DNA of 64,000 nt from Ptiloglossa arizonensis (taxonomy: Eukaryota; Arthropoda; Insecta; Hymenoptera; Colletidae), in contig NC_135055.1 of the NCBI RefSeq assembly GCF_051014685.1, forward strand, positions 9,350,001-9,414,000. Reading direction: 5' to 3'. A program made the position numbers and the translations under genes. The notes beneath the pieces are model-generated. The model did not search any database. It worked only from the letters and a program-made list of their open reading frames with translations, and had not been told where the DNA came from. This document shows, piece by piece, positions 25,101-36,677 of the stretch. Numbering within the stretch: position 1 is the first letter of the stretch; each line of letters opens with the position of its first letter.

Positions 25101-26479
25101 AGAATTACATTCAAATGGCGTACTACACGTTTTTGCTTAATTTCTTACTTCTGGTAGATCATGTATAATATTTTGTTTACGTGTTTCGATCCTTCTTTTG
25201 CTTGGCAGCTTCCGCCACTTACAATTAAATTGACCAAAATATTGTTCGAAATTTGTAATTTTAATAAATGTGTGAAATATTTATACTAGACATTCTGTGA
25301 CATTATTTGTAAAAGAGATTGACAAGCATCAGCTTCTCCAGCTCGGATAGATAGTGTTCCTCTTTAAAACTGTCGAATATAACGCGTCACGGATAAAGTT
25401 CAGGAGAATTAAAGAACAACGGCAGGTATTACTATTAAATCGCTAAAGTATTAATCGATCGGACCGTAAGTCACGAGAATCGTCGGATACGACAAACGGT
25501 AGAAAGTCGGTCAGCGTTGTCAACTGTTACAAATAAACTTTTTTTACTTTCCAGACGAAAATAGTGAAAGTAAGTCGGTAGAAAAGAAGATTTTCCCCTT
25601 GGGTGGGTTATAATGAGAAAAGTAATTCCAATTTAAATAATATCCCGAAGTACCGGGAAAAATAATTTCCGCGATCGCGCTGGAACTTGCAGAAAGAGGA
25701 AACTAATTCCAAAAGATAGCTCGGTCAAACGATCTTTCCCTGAAACGTCGAATGCAATCAATAGAAAATATTCGCGACGCTCTCTTATTACTCGAACTTA
25801 CTTCTCGACAGGGACAAGTGTTCGAAAATTATTAAGCAAAAATACTTTTCAACCATTATTAACCCTATCGTGTGCGAAAACTTGGAAAAGAAAACGAGGT
25901 TCGAAGGTTCAATTCAACTTGAAACACAATTTCGTAATTATTGCACAAATTCGTGATTCGATGAAACCTTCGAAAAGATATTACGAAAAGATATTACTAA
26001 ACATTAATACGAGTTACAGTTTTCCAGTTGAAAAATATTAATACATAACTACTTCAAAAATTCAATTGTGAGAAGTTCGAATGGTTCACCATTATTCTAC
26101 AACATTTTTTTCACCGACCTTTTTATTTTTCACTGTCTTATCAAGCTGCTCTGGAATTAATAAGTAAACAGTTGATTTTAATTTTCTCTTTCAAGTTACG
26201 AACCGATAAAGAAGTACGTAATTCTACAGTTCTTAGCGTATTTACCAAACATTTCAGTACTTGCCGTAATAAAGTAATTTTCTCAAATGAAATGCGCAAT
26301 ACCTTGCAGATTATTAATATTTCGATGATCATTCCTTAATCATTTTTTGCCCAACATAACGAGAAACATATGGTTCCATAACGAAAGAAATTACAATATA
26401 TGCTTTAACCTTTTAAGAACAGGTGCGATAAATAAGCAACAGAATGTACAAGTAACGTGCCTACATATTCTAAAAGGTG
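19110..26479. other. AT-rich desert, nothing recognised
   Basis: No transposase or RT motifs, RNA genes or supported exons found. A somewhat CpG-richer patch at 21,400-21,830 has overlapping frames on both strands with no family resemblance. Confidence 0.5.
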
Positions 26480-27462
26480 ATATTTTGGACACCTTTAGAA
26501 AAAAATTTTAGTAAGGATACATTAATTTCTGTAAGATTTATACGCTTTTGAATATGGTAGGAAACAAAGTGCATTATAAGCATTTGATGCTTTCCTTTTA
26601 CCGGACAAGCCAAAATGCCACACAAGCAGTAAAAAGGATATGTGCTGTTTACGGTGAAGGTGCTATAGCTGAAAGAACTGTGCGAAAGTAGTTTGCTAGG
26701 TTTAAAGCTGGTGATTACAACCTCGATGATCAAGACATCCGGTTAGACACTCGACCTCTGATAAAAATCAGGTCAAATCACCGATCGAGAATAATTCACG
26801 CTATACGACACGTGAAGTAGCAGAAATGTTAAAAATATCAAAAAACAACCATCCACGAACATTTTGAGAAGCTTGATTCACGAACCGTTTTGATCTCACC
26901 TTTGGTAATCTTAAAAGTTGGTTCTTCACCCGAAGAAAATCATGCTTTGTTTCTGGTGGAAAAAGAATCTTATATTATAAGCTTTTACCAAACAACCAGA
27001 CGATAAATTCTAAAAGGTATTGCTCGCAATTAGATCGAACAAAAACGTTCAGAACCAGCGAATCGGAAAGGTGTCGTGTTTCATCAAGACAATGCCCGGC
27101 CTTATGTGTCTATAACTACTCGAAAAAAGTTGTTAGAGTTCGGCTGGGACGTGCAAACCCACCCACCGTATTCGCCAGATATTGCATCTTCAGATTTTCA
27201 CTTATTTATGTCTTTCCAAAATTCTCTTAATGGTAAAAACAATTCAACTCTTTGGTAGATATAAAAAGTTACATTAAAAGGTTTTTCACCGAAAGACCTG
27301 AGAACTTCTGGAAGGGTGGAATCTTCAAGTTGCATGAAAGATGGAGAAAGGTTGTAGAATAAAATAACAACTGTATAATTCAATAAATATATACCGAAAT
27401 TTAAATGTGTTACCCTTAAATTTTCTTTAAAAATCAGCTCGAACTTTCCAGACAACCCAATA
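26480..27462 (+). mobile_element. Internally deleted mariner transposon
   Basis: Plus-strand pieces of mariner transposase: the N-terminal helix-turn-helix (CAVYGEGAIAERTVRK, GDYNLDD) after an ATG near 26,554, then PKKIMLCFWW and a NNQTIN-like stretch, then HQDNARPYVS, HPPYSPDIASSDFHLF and the C-terminal end. The segment that should carry the first catalytic Asp (TGDEKW) is missing between about 26,920 and 26,930, and there are several stops. The 3' TIR ends AACCCAATA at 27,462; no matching 5' TIR is visible. It is the same family as the copy at 1,244-1,960. It cannot make an active enzyme. Confidence 0.9.
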
Positions 27463-30400
27463 CTATAATTTTCTTGATAGAACACATATCTAATCACTAT
27501 ATGAAACGTGGCTTACTTCTTAATACCTAAATTTAAATTGGTTCAATCGAAAATCTATTGAAAATTTAATTTACATAATTTCTTTTTCGAATAAGCAAAT
27601 AACGCTCGTTTAAAATACCCCTCCTCAAAGTGTTAAAAACAGCGTCGTACGTTTCTTTTTTCAAATTCTTTTTTTCGTCGTAAAGTCAGTAATAATTTTC
27701 GTTGAGCTAAAAAAGAAAGAAACGAATTAAAAATTTCGAACTAAACAGGGGAGAAAAAAGTCGTATTATCGAGCACGAAAGTTTACGTCCCTTGCAACAA
27801 ATTTCTAAAGATATTCAGTAAGGGGAAACAAGCTCATCGCGTTTCCTTTCATACGGAAATTCGAACGTCCTGACTTCATCGGTCGCACGTGCAGCGACCT
27901 GGTGCAAAGAATGCACGGAAACGTTTCTTTTTCCGTGTTCCTAGATTTTGTTGGCGAACCAGTGAGAGAAAACTTCGGTCGATCTTGCCCCTCGTCGTTA
28001 TCTTGGTGTTGCGAAAAACATTGTTCCGTTCGTTTTAATATCTCGGGAGTCTCGTTATAAAGAACCAATGACACATTATCAACTGGTAAACTTGTCGAAT
28101 GAGCGGACCCTGCATCTTCTATCGGGTTGCCCGGAGCACTTTCACGGTGCTTCCAGCAAATACCGGGTGAGACATTTAAAACGGACCATCTGAAAATAAC
28201 ATCCCTACTTTTTACGATAGGATACAATAATTTCTTAATGCTGCCGGATTTAGCAATTTCACGTTTATCGATAATTATCCTACCTGGTTAAATTCCGTTG
28301 TGATCGCTTCAAAGATTCAAAAACACGTTCACCAAACTTGAAACGCGAAGAACAATCCCGAACGAAAGATACGAAAGGAATTAAAAACAGAAAAGACAAG
28401 AACAATGGTATCACTTTCTTCATTAGTCTTCCGCAACAATATCGTGAAATATTCCGAAACATTCTTCTTCTTGGTTAGAGTCCGCGGGAACGTCTAGGGA
28501 ATAAAAATAAAGAATACCGCGAAATGAGAGAGAAAATGTACACCCTCGTTCCATCGAAAAGGGAAAGAGAATAAGACTCGGTTGGCTGGAAAGGGCGTTA
28601 GAAGCCTTGGGAAAGGAAATTAAATAGATAACATTTGCCATCGCAGGGAGGCGGACCTAATCGCGTGCGGCCGCGTGAGACAATTTCATCCGCTTTTAAC
28701 TGTCGACGATATATTTGAAGTTTACTCGTTGACGCCATCCAAACCCTGGAACCCAGTTGGAAAAGCACAACGTAGATCCTGTCTGATATCTTGTCCCTCC
28801 TTTCGTATGTTTGTACAGTCACGAAGACGCATGTGTAATGTATTATCATCCTCATGGTCTACAAACGTGTTCTACACCTCGTAAACAAAGATTCTTATTT
28901 TCCTTTATAAAAAGCATGTAATTTTCATCTAAAAAATGTAATGATATTTGTAACGATTCTAACATATTTTTTCCATTACAAGCGACATTTTTGTGTCAGG
29001 TGATATGAAAATTAGTATTGGTTTCACTGATGCGATAAAACTGTTCTAAGCAATACAGTTCTTCAAGAATATGGAAACTGGAATAAACAAATTTGACTCG
29101 TTAATGGATGAGTAGGAAAGTATCTTCTACAAACGCAGTTTTCATCGAACGAACACCTCTCAGAAGAAAAAAAGAACCGATATACTATAATTATTTTGTT
29201 GGTATTATAGAATTCTAAATACAAAAATGCTAAATTTGAATTTGAGTATTACCTTTTAAAAATACCAGTAATTATTCTTCATTTAATTATTGTACATTGT
29301 TTTGTATTTATATAGATTTCACTAAATTTTTTGTTTGTAATGTGATAATTCTATCAGGAAGCCAAGTAAAAATACTTAATTTATTATCAACTAATATAGA
29401 ATAAATCTCAAGAATGCCTCTGTGAGATCACTGTTTTCATATTTATGTTTGTACGTTGCTTTACTAAACAACGTGTACCAAATTTAGATTAAATAATATA
29501 AAATCATTTAAATCGAATACAAATTTTTAAAATATAAATATATTTTTTTAGGAAGTAGTTTTTGGATATATTTCAAAAATAATCGGTTAATTCTACTCTA
29601 AGGATTTCATGAAAGAATCTACGAAAAGATGAATGTAAGAAATTTGGGATTAGTAAATGAAAATTGAATGCAATTATTTCAAATTTTTAGCTTTTCGACG
29701 CATTGCCAATAATTTACTCGTTATTTATAAACTACAACGTCGTACATTTAAATTACTCATCTATGAAAAATATGTAAGTAATTTATAAAATATGAAGTCT
29801 TATCTTAATAGTTCATGTTTATGAAACTTAATTTCTTCTTATATAAGTGTCTCCGAATGCTTTTGACCTGTTTACGTCGCTAAATTAATGATTGTGTGGG
29901 CTATTAGCTTGTCTGAATATGATGTTTTGATTAATTATTCGAGAACCCTTTTTAATATACGAATCCGTTGAAAGCAGAATTGTTTATACACGCAATATGC
30001 AAGATATTACTATTCTTCCGTATGTATGTATATTTTACCAGGATCTGGATTACTCGTTTCATCTGACGAACAACAAATCAAATGAATATTGGAAAACATA
30101 TTGATTGTACACTTTTAATTGTATTGGCCATTTTATTAATTTAATCAATTTGTATTTATGGTTTGTCATTCGTGTAAGAGGCATGCGTTCAGTTAAAATT
30201 TACCTTTTTTAACCTTCAATATGCTTCAACGCACTCGAAATTTATTATAACCCGTGTACATTTAATTCAAATATTAAAACTAAAAACTTGTGTTTTGACT
30301 CGTGTTTCTTCAATTTTATTACAATGGTTCTTTCTCAGATCGTTTACTTAATTTCTAAAATAGATAAAAAATTTGTTAATCGAAATATAAAATACAGAAG

Positions 30401-30639
30401 TTTGATTAAACTTCCAAAAATAGTTTTCGGTTAATAACTAGTTACGCTATTTACGAATGCGCGTATAAATTAAATAAAATTACTAACAACGTTGCTTCAG
30501 ATTTATTTCACTTTCTATAGTTCTTATGGTATCAAATAAATACCATTGAAAAAAGAAATAATACTTCATAATTTCTTTTACGTTCACGTAAGACGTGTCT
30601 ACAATTTTTTTCGGGGATAAAATACTCATAAGGATTGCT
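27463..30639. other. Noncoding; mixed-composition block 27,800-28,880
   Basis: The block holds a 140-codon minus-strand frame (27,805-28,227) with an internal acceptor-like TTATTTTCAG. It has no recognisable domain, so it is not called as a gene. From 28,900 the DNA is AT-rich and featureless. Confidence 0.45.
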
Positions 30640-31060
30640 TAAAAAGACGGATGCTCAAACGACATCGAGTCTCGGTAAGGTGGTCGAGGACTATCTCGGC
30701 ACCAGGTGGATAAAGTATCTCAACCGGTACGGGATGAAGCTCAGAGAAGTGTACTGCGGAATTCAGCAGGGTTCCTAGAACCCCTGCTATTTAACCTCGG
30801 GTACGACACCGTTCTGCGTACGAGGTATTTCCGACAGCGTCAGCCTAACATGTTACGTCGACGACACGTTAATCCTGGCCGTCAGGGGTCACTGGGGGAA
30901 GACCGTCCAGCGGACCAAAGAAGATGCCCGCCGCGTCGTCGAACAGATCACGGGAATCTGTTTGGAGGTGGTGCTCCACGAGACCCAATTGTTGGTCCAG
31001 ATAGATGAGACCAGTGTCAAGGTGAAGTACCAGATGAAATATCTCGGATTGATATCAGGG
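30640..31060 (+). mobile_element. R1-like non-LTR retrotransposon fragment (reverse transcriptase)
   Basis: Piecewise translation gives a reverse transcriptase fragment: DYLGTRWIKYLNRYG, CGIQQGS (the usual GVPQGS motif), PLLFNLGYDTVLR after a frameshift, and after a second frameshift TCYVDDTLILA, where YVDD is the catalytic box (usually YADD). It continues through a regular helix to KYLGL. The order and wording fit R1-clade elements, which are common in insects. No endonuclease, 5' end or poly(A) tail is seen. Confidence 0.88.
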
Positions 31061-31228
31061 TACGATACAAAGTACGTGTATCGCCATCACCTTAGTCTTA
31101 TGAAGCACCTGCAAAACGAACTGTTTAACAGTGTGCCAGGCATTGTCTTCGGTTCACTTGATGTCTCTCCCCCAGTGACCCCTGAGTGTCAACATTAACG
31201 TGCCTATGCTGTTGCTATGTCATAAATA
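31061..31228 (-). mobile_element. Second R1-like RT fragment, inverted relative to the first
   Basis: Read on the minus strand, 31,202-31,083 translates as TLMLTLRGHWGRDIK, then TEDNAWHTVKQF and VLHKTK. This corresponds segment by segment to DTLILAVRGHWGKTVQ, TKEDARRVVEQI and VLHETQ of the plus-strand fragment. The match continues into a damaged TCYADD region up to about 31,228. The junction with the plus-strand piece is near 31,060-31,083. It is a separate, older or differently diverged copy. Confidence 0.75.
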
Positions 31229-34200
31229 ATTGTATTCTTTGCTAAAACAAACAACCGATAATAAAGAATCCATTTTTTCAATATAAAAGTGCTATAGTCT
31301 TGGTCAGTTACTAATGATAATATTTGTTATCTTTTTACAGTAGTCCAATACTTGTAGTAGAACTTATGGAAGTACCAAATAATTTATGTTACAAGTTAAA
31401 GTAATTGTACTGTAGGAGCAAATGATTTGCAGGATTTTTTCTTAGTTTTAAAGCTGTGTAGGAAATGTCTGTAAATTTCATGACGACCATTCATACAAAC
31501 CCTCTAAAAGGAATCCGTAGAAAAGGTGTTCGTATTTCATCTCGGATCACTCTGTATAACACATTACTCGGAGTTCCACTTTAAGTAGTGATTTTGTTTT
31601 GCTGTCTACACCACCTCTGTTACTCGTCTCACGGTAACAGTTCTCTCTCGCTAGCAAAGAGTAGTCGCGGTTAAGGCAAAAAAAAACAGAAACACATTTT
31701 AAGGAAGCACGTACCGATCGTAAAGCTTATATAAGAATTGCACGAGTGAGCGTGCTATGCGACGTTACTGCTACACCTAAAACTTCGCAGGGACGTTCTG
31801 CTACTGTCAAATTTTGTGCTCTTATTTTGTTAAGTCTGGGGATCATAAAAGATAATCAACGAGCATAAGCGTTCATTATCTTGTTTGCAATCATGCATAA
31901 TGGAATATCTTCTATCCTATAATTGCATCGTGGCTTCATACTCGAAACTAGTATTAAAAATACCAGTGATCGTGAAAAATGAGAAACAAGAAATAGAAAA
32001 TAAAAACTAATATAGAAAAATTAATTTGCTTGTACAAAATATTAAATAGACAAATTGTACTCTGCCAAACCTTGTAGCTAAATAATTTCACTCCAGTTGA
32101 TTCTTCTCTTCTATCATTCAAATTCTGCGTTATCCAATCAGGATACTTTCTACGCCACCGAATTCTAATTTATACTCCAAAACACTATGTTCAATGGACA
32201 TACGACTAAATCCTTAGTACAACTGAAATTTAAGATACTTCTTGAAATTGACAATAGATGTTTAATACGATAAAATAATTACAAATAATTAGACAATTTT
32301 AAACGTTATGGTAATTTTCACTCTTCCGTGAGAAAAAATGTTTATTCAATTAATATTGATTCCAAATTTTGATATCATGAAGAATGAACACCATGTATGC
32401 ATAAAGCCAAGAAAAAATGTATAACGAACCGAAGGAAAAATTGAATAGAATATATATCCGTGTATCGGTTCTTTGCGTTGCACAAAATACATATTGCAAT
32501 TGCAGAACATCGCGAGTCTTTGAATATTTATGATCTGTCGGATGTAATTTTTTTCACTGTTTATCCGCAGATCACGATTCAAAATTATTCCGGTCATAAA
32601 AATACGGATGCGAAATTCTAGTCGGTAAATTTCGAGATTGAAAGCGCAAGATTTATGGCTTGCAAGCAAGAAATCCCAACCGAGGGAAAAAAAGAACTCA
32701 ATAAACAGAATTATTTATCACACGTGTGTCAAGACATCCGTACGAATCTCTAAGGACACGCGTCCTTTCTGCGACACGTCGAGCCTCCTGTTTCCGCCTC
32801 CTCGGTTCGTAGAGTTCTGAGGAACGACTAAGGGAAAGGGAGAACATGGAAGGTCGAAAAGACTGAGAATGAGGCTCTGGGATGCGTCATAGAAACACCT
32901 GGAATCTATCGAAACTCGTCTCTTCGTTATACAAGCTAAATTTTGCAAAATAAAAGCTTCAATTTTAAAACGTGCACAGAATTTAGTATTTTTACATTCC
33001 TATGAAAGGGGATGAAATTGTCGAAAGATTGAAGAATTGCACGAAAAGTAATTTTAAACGAAATCAATGTGGAATAGTTTTTATTGATTCCACGGTAGCA
33101 ACTTCTCTTCGATAATATTTCATCGAAGATAGAATATTCTAAAGAACGTTATTTATCAGTTTTGTAATTGATACTTTTACATTGAAAGAGCCCGAACGAG
33201 AAAGCAGATCTGACAAATTTTTCGTTGAGCATAAGATGAAAAAAAAATGTGTAAAGTATGAACGTTATTTGGAAGTCCTTGTGAAACCATCACTGGGTCT
33301 CCTTTTCTAATTTCCTTGCATTTGGTCATTATTCAGATTTCACATAGGAGTGCAGCTATATACGACTTTCCTGTACCTGTGCACTTATGCATCTCCGACG
33401 CGGAGGTGCAACGGACTGAAGTCGTTGAGGAAAGAAATAGAGAGGAGAAAATGTCACAACGGAGCAACGATGATATCTTCATTTCTGGGCACTTCTTAAA
33501 GAAGATAGATATTTATTTCAAAATATCCAGGTGATATGAGACGCTACATTATTTATTAGGAACTTATTACAAAGTTGGTTAGAAATTATTTTCTGATTTT
33601 CGTTGTTGTCGATTTATGGTGTAATCGTAATCAAAATAATCATTAATCGCTTAATCATCGGTAATATTAATTGTAGATCGCATTTTCTGTCTGTAATCAG
33701 ATTAATTTGTGTTCGTACAATTATAATGGAGAGACACGAGTATCGTACTAATAAATTCTAAATAAGCTCTTGCGATAATGTAATTTAATATTGTACGAGT
33801 AGATTGATCGATTGATTAGTTGAATTTGTCTCCCGCTGAAAAGCTGTTTTCTTATCCAGCGATATTAAATGTACTAGAATTGTATAAATCGTTATGTTTA
33901 CGAATAGAGATTCAATATCTGGCAGATTTGAAAGCAGTACTTTTAAAAATGTTTTACGAAGATGTGGATTCCTTTCAGAGATAAAAAATGCATGAAAAGT
34001 TAAGCATTGAAAAATATTTAATTATGCTAATAAATATACCAGGTGGAGCGTAATTCTTAACGCAGTAAAAAGGTTCCATTTAAAAAACATAAGTTGAAAG
34101 TGCAAAATAGAATTTTTCTATTCAAAACTACGTTCCCGAGAAAGTTGAATTCGAAAGTTTACCTTGATATAGTTTATCTTGGAATATTATTTTCATTGAG

Positions 34201-36660
34201 AAAATTTGTAGGATTTCATAGAAAATTCAAATTTTCTTTAAATTTTTCAAAAATTAAAAATATTTCCTGCAAAAATAAAGTACTTATCTGCAGCATTGAA
34301 AATAAATTATTTAAAGACGTTTCTGTTCTGCTTTATACTTTTTACTTTCATTGATCTTTAAACAAGTTAAAAACATTGTATAGTTATACTACACTTTACA
34401 AAAATTAAGTTATAGAAAATTGATAAGAGTTACACTATTATACAATTAAGAACACCCCAAAAATAAGGAACACCCTTAAAGAAAATTTCTCAATTTTATT
34501 ATAACGACACGATACTGTTGTTAGTTTAAGTAAATTCTTTGTAAAAATTCAATTTCAAGAGGAACAATATTTTTCAATTTGTACTCAGTCCATTCGGGAA
34601 TCAACCAAATATTAAATTAATAACATTGTTGATAGTCGTACTAAGTATTTATAGCTTCTGTTAAACATTTTCAAACTATCGAAAAAGAATACTCTAAATA
34701 ATGGCGAGGAAAAAGTACAAATTACATAAATCATTTTTTTACCTTTTGTAATCAAGGTTGTTCAACTGTTAATCAAGAACGTCGAACGGAAACAATATAG
34801 ATTAATACACAATTCATTTTAATACACCACACTTTATCCCTAATAATTAAAAATATTAAGTAACGTAGCATGAAATCCCAGCGATCAATCGACGAACACC
34901 TAAAACATGAACAACCATCAGAAAAATATTTACGTTCCACCCTCTATACATCTTCGCACCCTCGCGAATTACATTTGCAAGCACCTAACAGAGGCAGGCA
35001 TCACGTCTCAAGGTTGCCAACACAGGATACGTCTTATTCCTTCTCGAAGAGCCCCAACGGAGTTCCTCTAGGTAGATGAGTGTGCGATGTTGTTCCATGT
35101 ACCTTCATCGTGCGTACGCCACCCCCGACAAGAGACCGTCCACACCGATACGTGCACACGAATGATCGCTATATCTGTGCCTAGCTTTTGCTGGTCTTCT
35201 TCGTGTCCCATCATGCCAGTCGTGAAAGCGGCGGCTTATCTCTACGAGCTCTCTTCGAAGAGACTAAAGTGGAGTGAGCCATATCCTCCCTCCTTTCTCT
35301 ATCTCATACTGCCATTCGACGCAGCGATGACGTTTCCACTGTCTCTATCCCGGCCCGCTGATCTACCGTACCCGTGGCGAATTATCGCGATCCATGAACT
35401 TCTGTCTCCTTCTTGTTCGATGATTCAGTGCGGTCTGATAACTACTGATCTACTGGGCCCCATCCAGTGATTTCAGGATTAGGCCTAGCCATTTAAAGCC
35501 GAGTTTCTTCGGTGAGGGTTGTAATGATCTCGATGGCTACCAATATTGACGCGTATTACATCAGAACTATCCAAGATTGATACCCGAGTATTTGTGCTGC
35601 TACCGTTACTGCTCACGAGTAGAGTATCAAGTGTCTGTTTAGTTATTTCATCAATCTTGGCGTATTCGATTCTAAAGAAATCTGGCTAAACATTGCAATG
35701 CATATGATCTTCTCTTTATATATTAAAATTTTTATATTACTCTGTAGTGAAGTAATAAATGGAAAAAATATATTATGCATATTTATTACTCGTTTCACAT
35801 TTTATTTTATAAAATAATTTAATATTTAAATAATTTTTAATATTTAAAAATAAAATAATTAAGAGGAGACGCAAAAATTTATTGAACGTAGAATAAAGTT
35901 GCATAAATTATAGTAATCTAACGAATGTAATATAGATTTTTATATTACTTTGCCATAATCACTTTGGATAGGTTCGTTATCGAATATATTCATCCAATGA
36001 ACGTGCAGTAATACTTTGTAGAATATTTACTAATATATGGCAATAATACACTGCTGGAATTAGTCGAATCGCTATTGAAGGTCCTATACGATGACTCTAG
36101 TGGTTTTATCCTTTCCTGAGGAATCATTCCGGTAGAATTGCAGTGCAGGACTGCAACGAGGATAGGTTCCGGTTGGGTTCGGGGATGCTCGAAGGTGACC
36201 TTTGAGGAAGGCCGCACGGAAAAAGATCCCGTGACAAGACTAGGGATCTACATCGGTCGGAGTTAGGATGGTCATTGGTCGAGGAGACATTGGTCGCACG
36301 TTCAACCTGGAGTGACTCTTGGCAACGTCAGTGACTGGGTGCACTCCGGGTTGCACAGTTTCTAACGAAACGTTCCACGAGTGAACAGGAGTAGACGAGT
36401 ATTGGATGAAATGTTTAAAGGACGATGCAGAGTCGAGCAAGAATGAACCGAAGTGGAAACAGAATGATACAGAAGAACTAAGTGCACGACGGACAACGTG
36501 CAATTGGGAAAAAATGATCTGAATTTAAAGAAATTAGATAAGACACGAGACATCACCACTTTGCTCAGGGTTTTTGAGTGGTTTTCTCCAGAGTCTGAGG
36601 GTGAATATCGAAACGAAGCTCATTGAAAAAGTCCATCTAGGTTCTGTTGTGTTAAATACA
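31229..36660. other. Noncoding with GC-richer islands at 34,870-35,650 and 36,080-36,650
   Basis: Islands have balanced composition and overlapping frames on both strands (for example 127 codons at 35,087-35,470, plus) but no domain. They could be regulatory DNA or noncoding exons. Near 31,553 the sequence CACTCTGTA resembles a TIR end like that at 56,728, without a partner. Confidence 0.4.
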
Positions 36661-36677
36661 TTTTTTCCAGGTAAGAA
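36661..36677 (+). promoter_or_regulatory. Juxtaposed splice acceptor/donor (candidate recursive splice site)
   Basis: The sequence ACATTTTTTCCAG|GTAAGAAT combines a pyrimidine tract and CAG acceptor directly with a consensus GTAAG donor. This is the zero-length-exon arrangement of recursive splice sites in long insect introns. It could instead be an ordinary donor ending a noncoding exon in the GC-richer stretch at 36,080-36,650. Confidence 0.35.

Noticed and set aside
27805..28227. 140-codon minus-strand frame
   Set aside because: Composition is fair and there is an acceptor-like site inside, but no family, partner exon or start context supports it; left as unassigned.
35087..35470. 127-codon plus-strand frame
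   Set aside because: Lies in a GC-richer island with frames on several strands; no recognisable domain.
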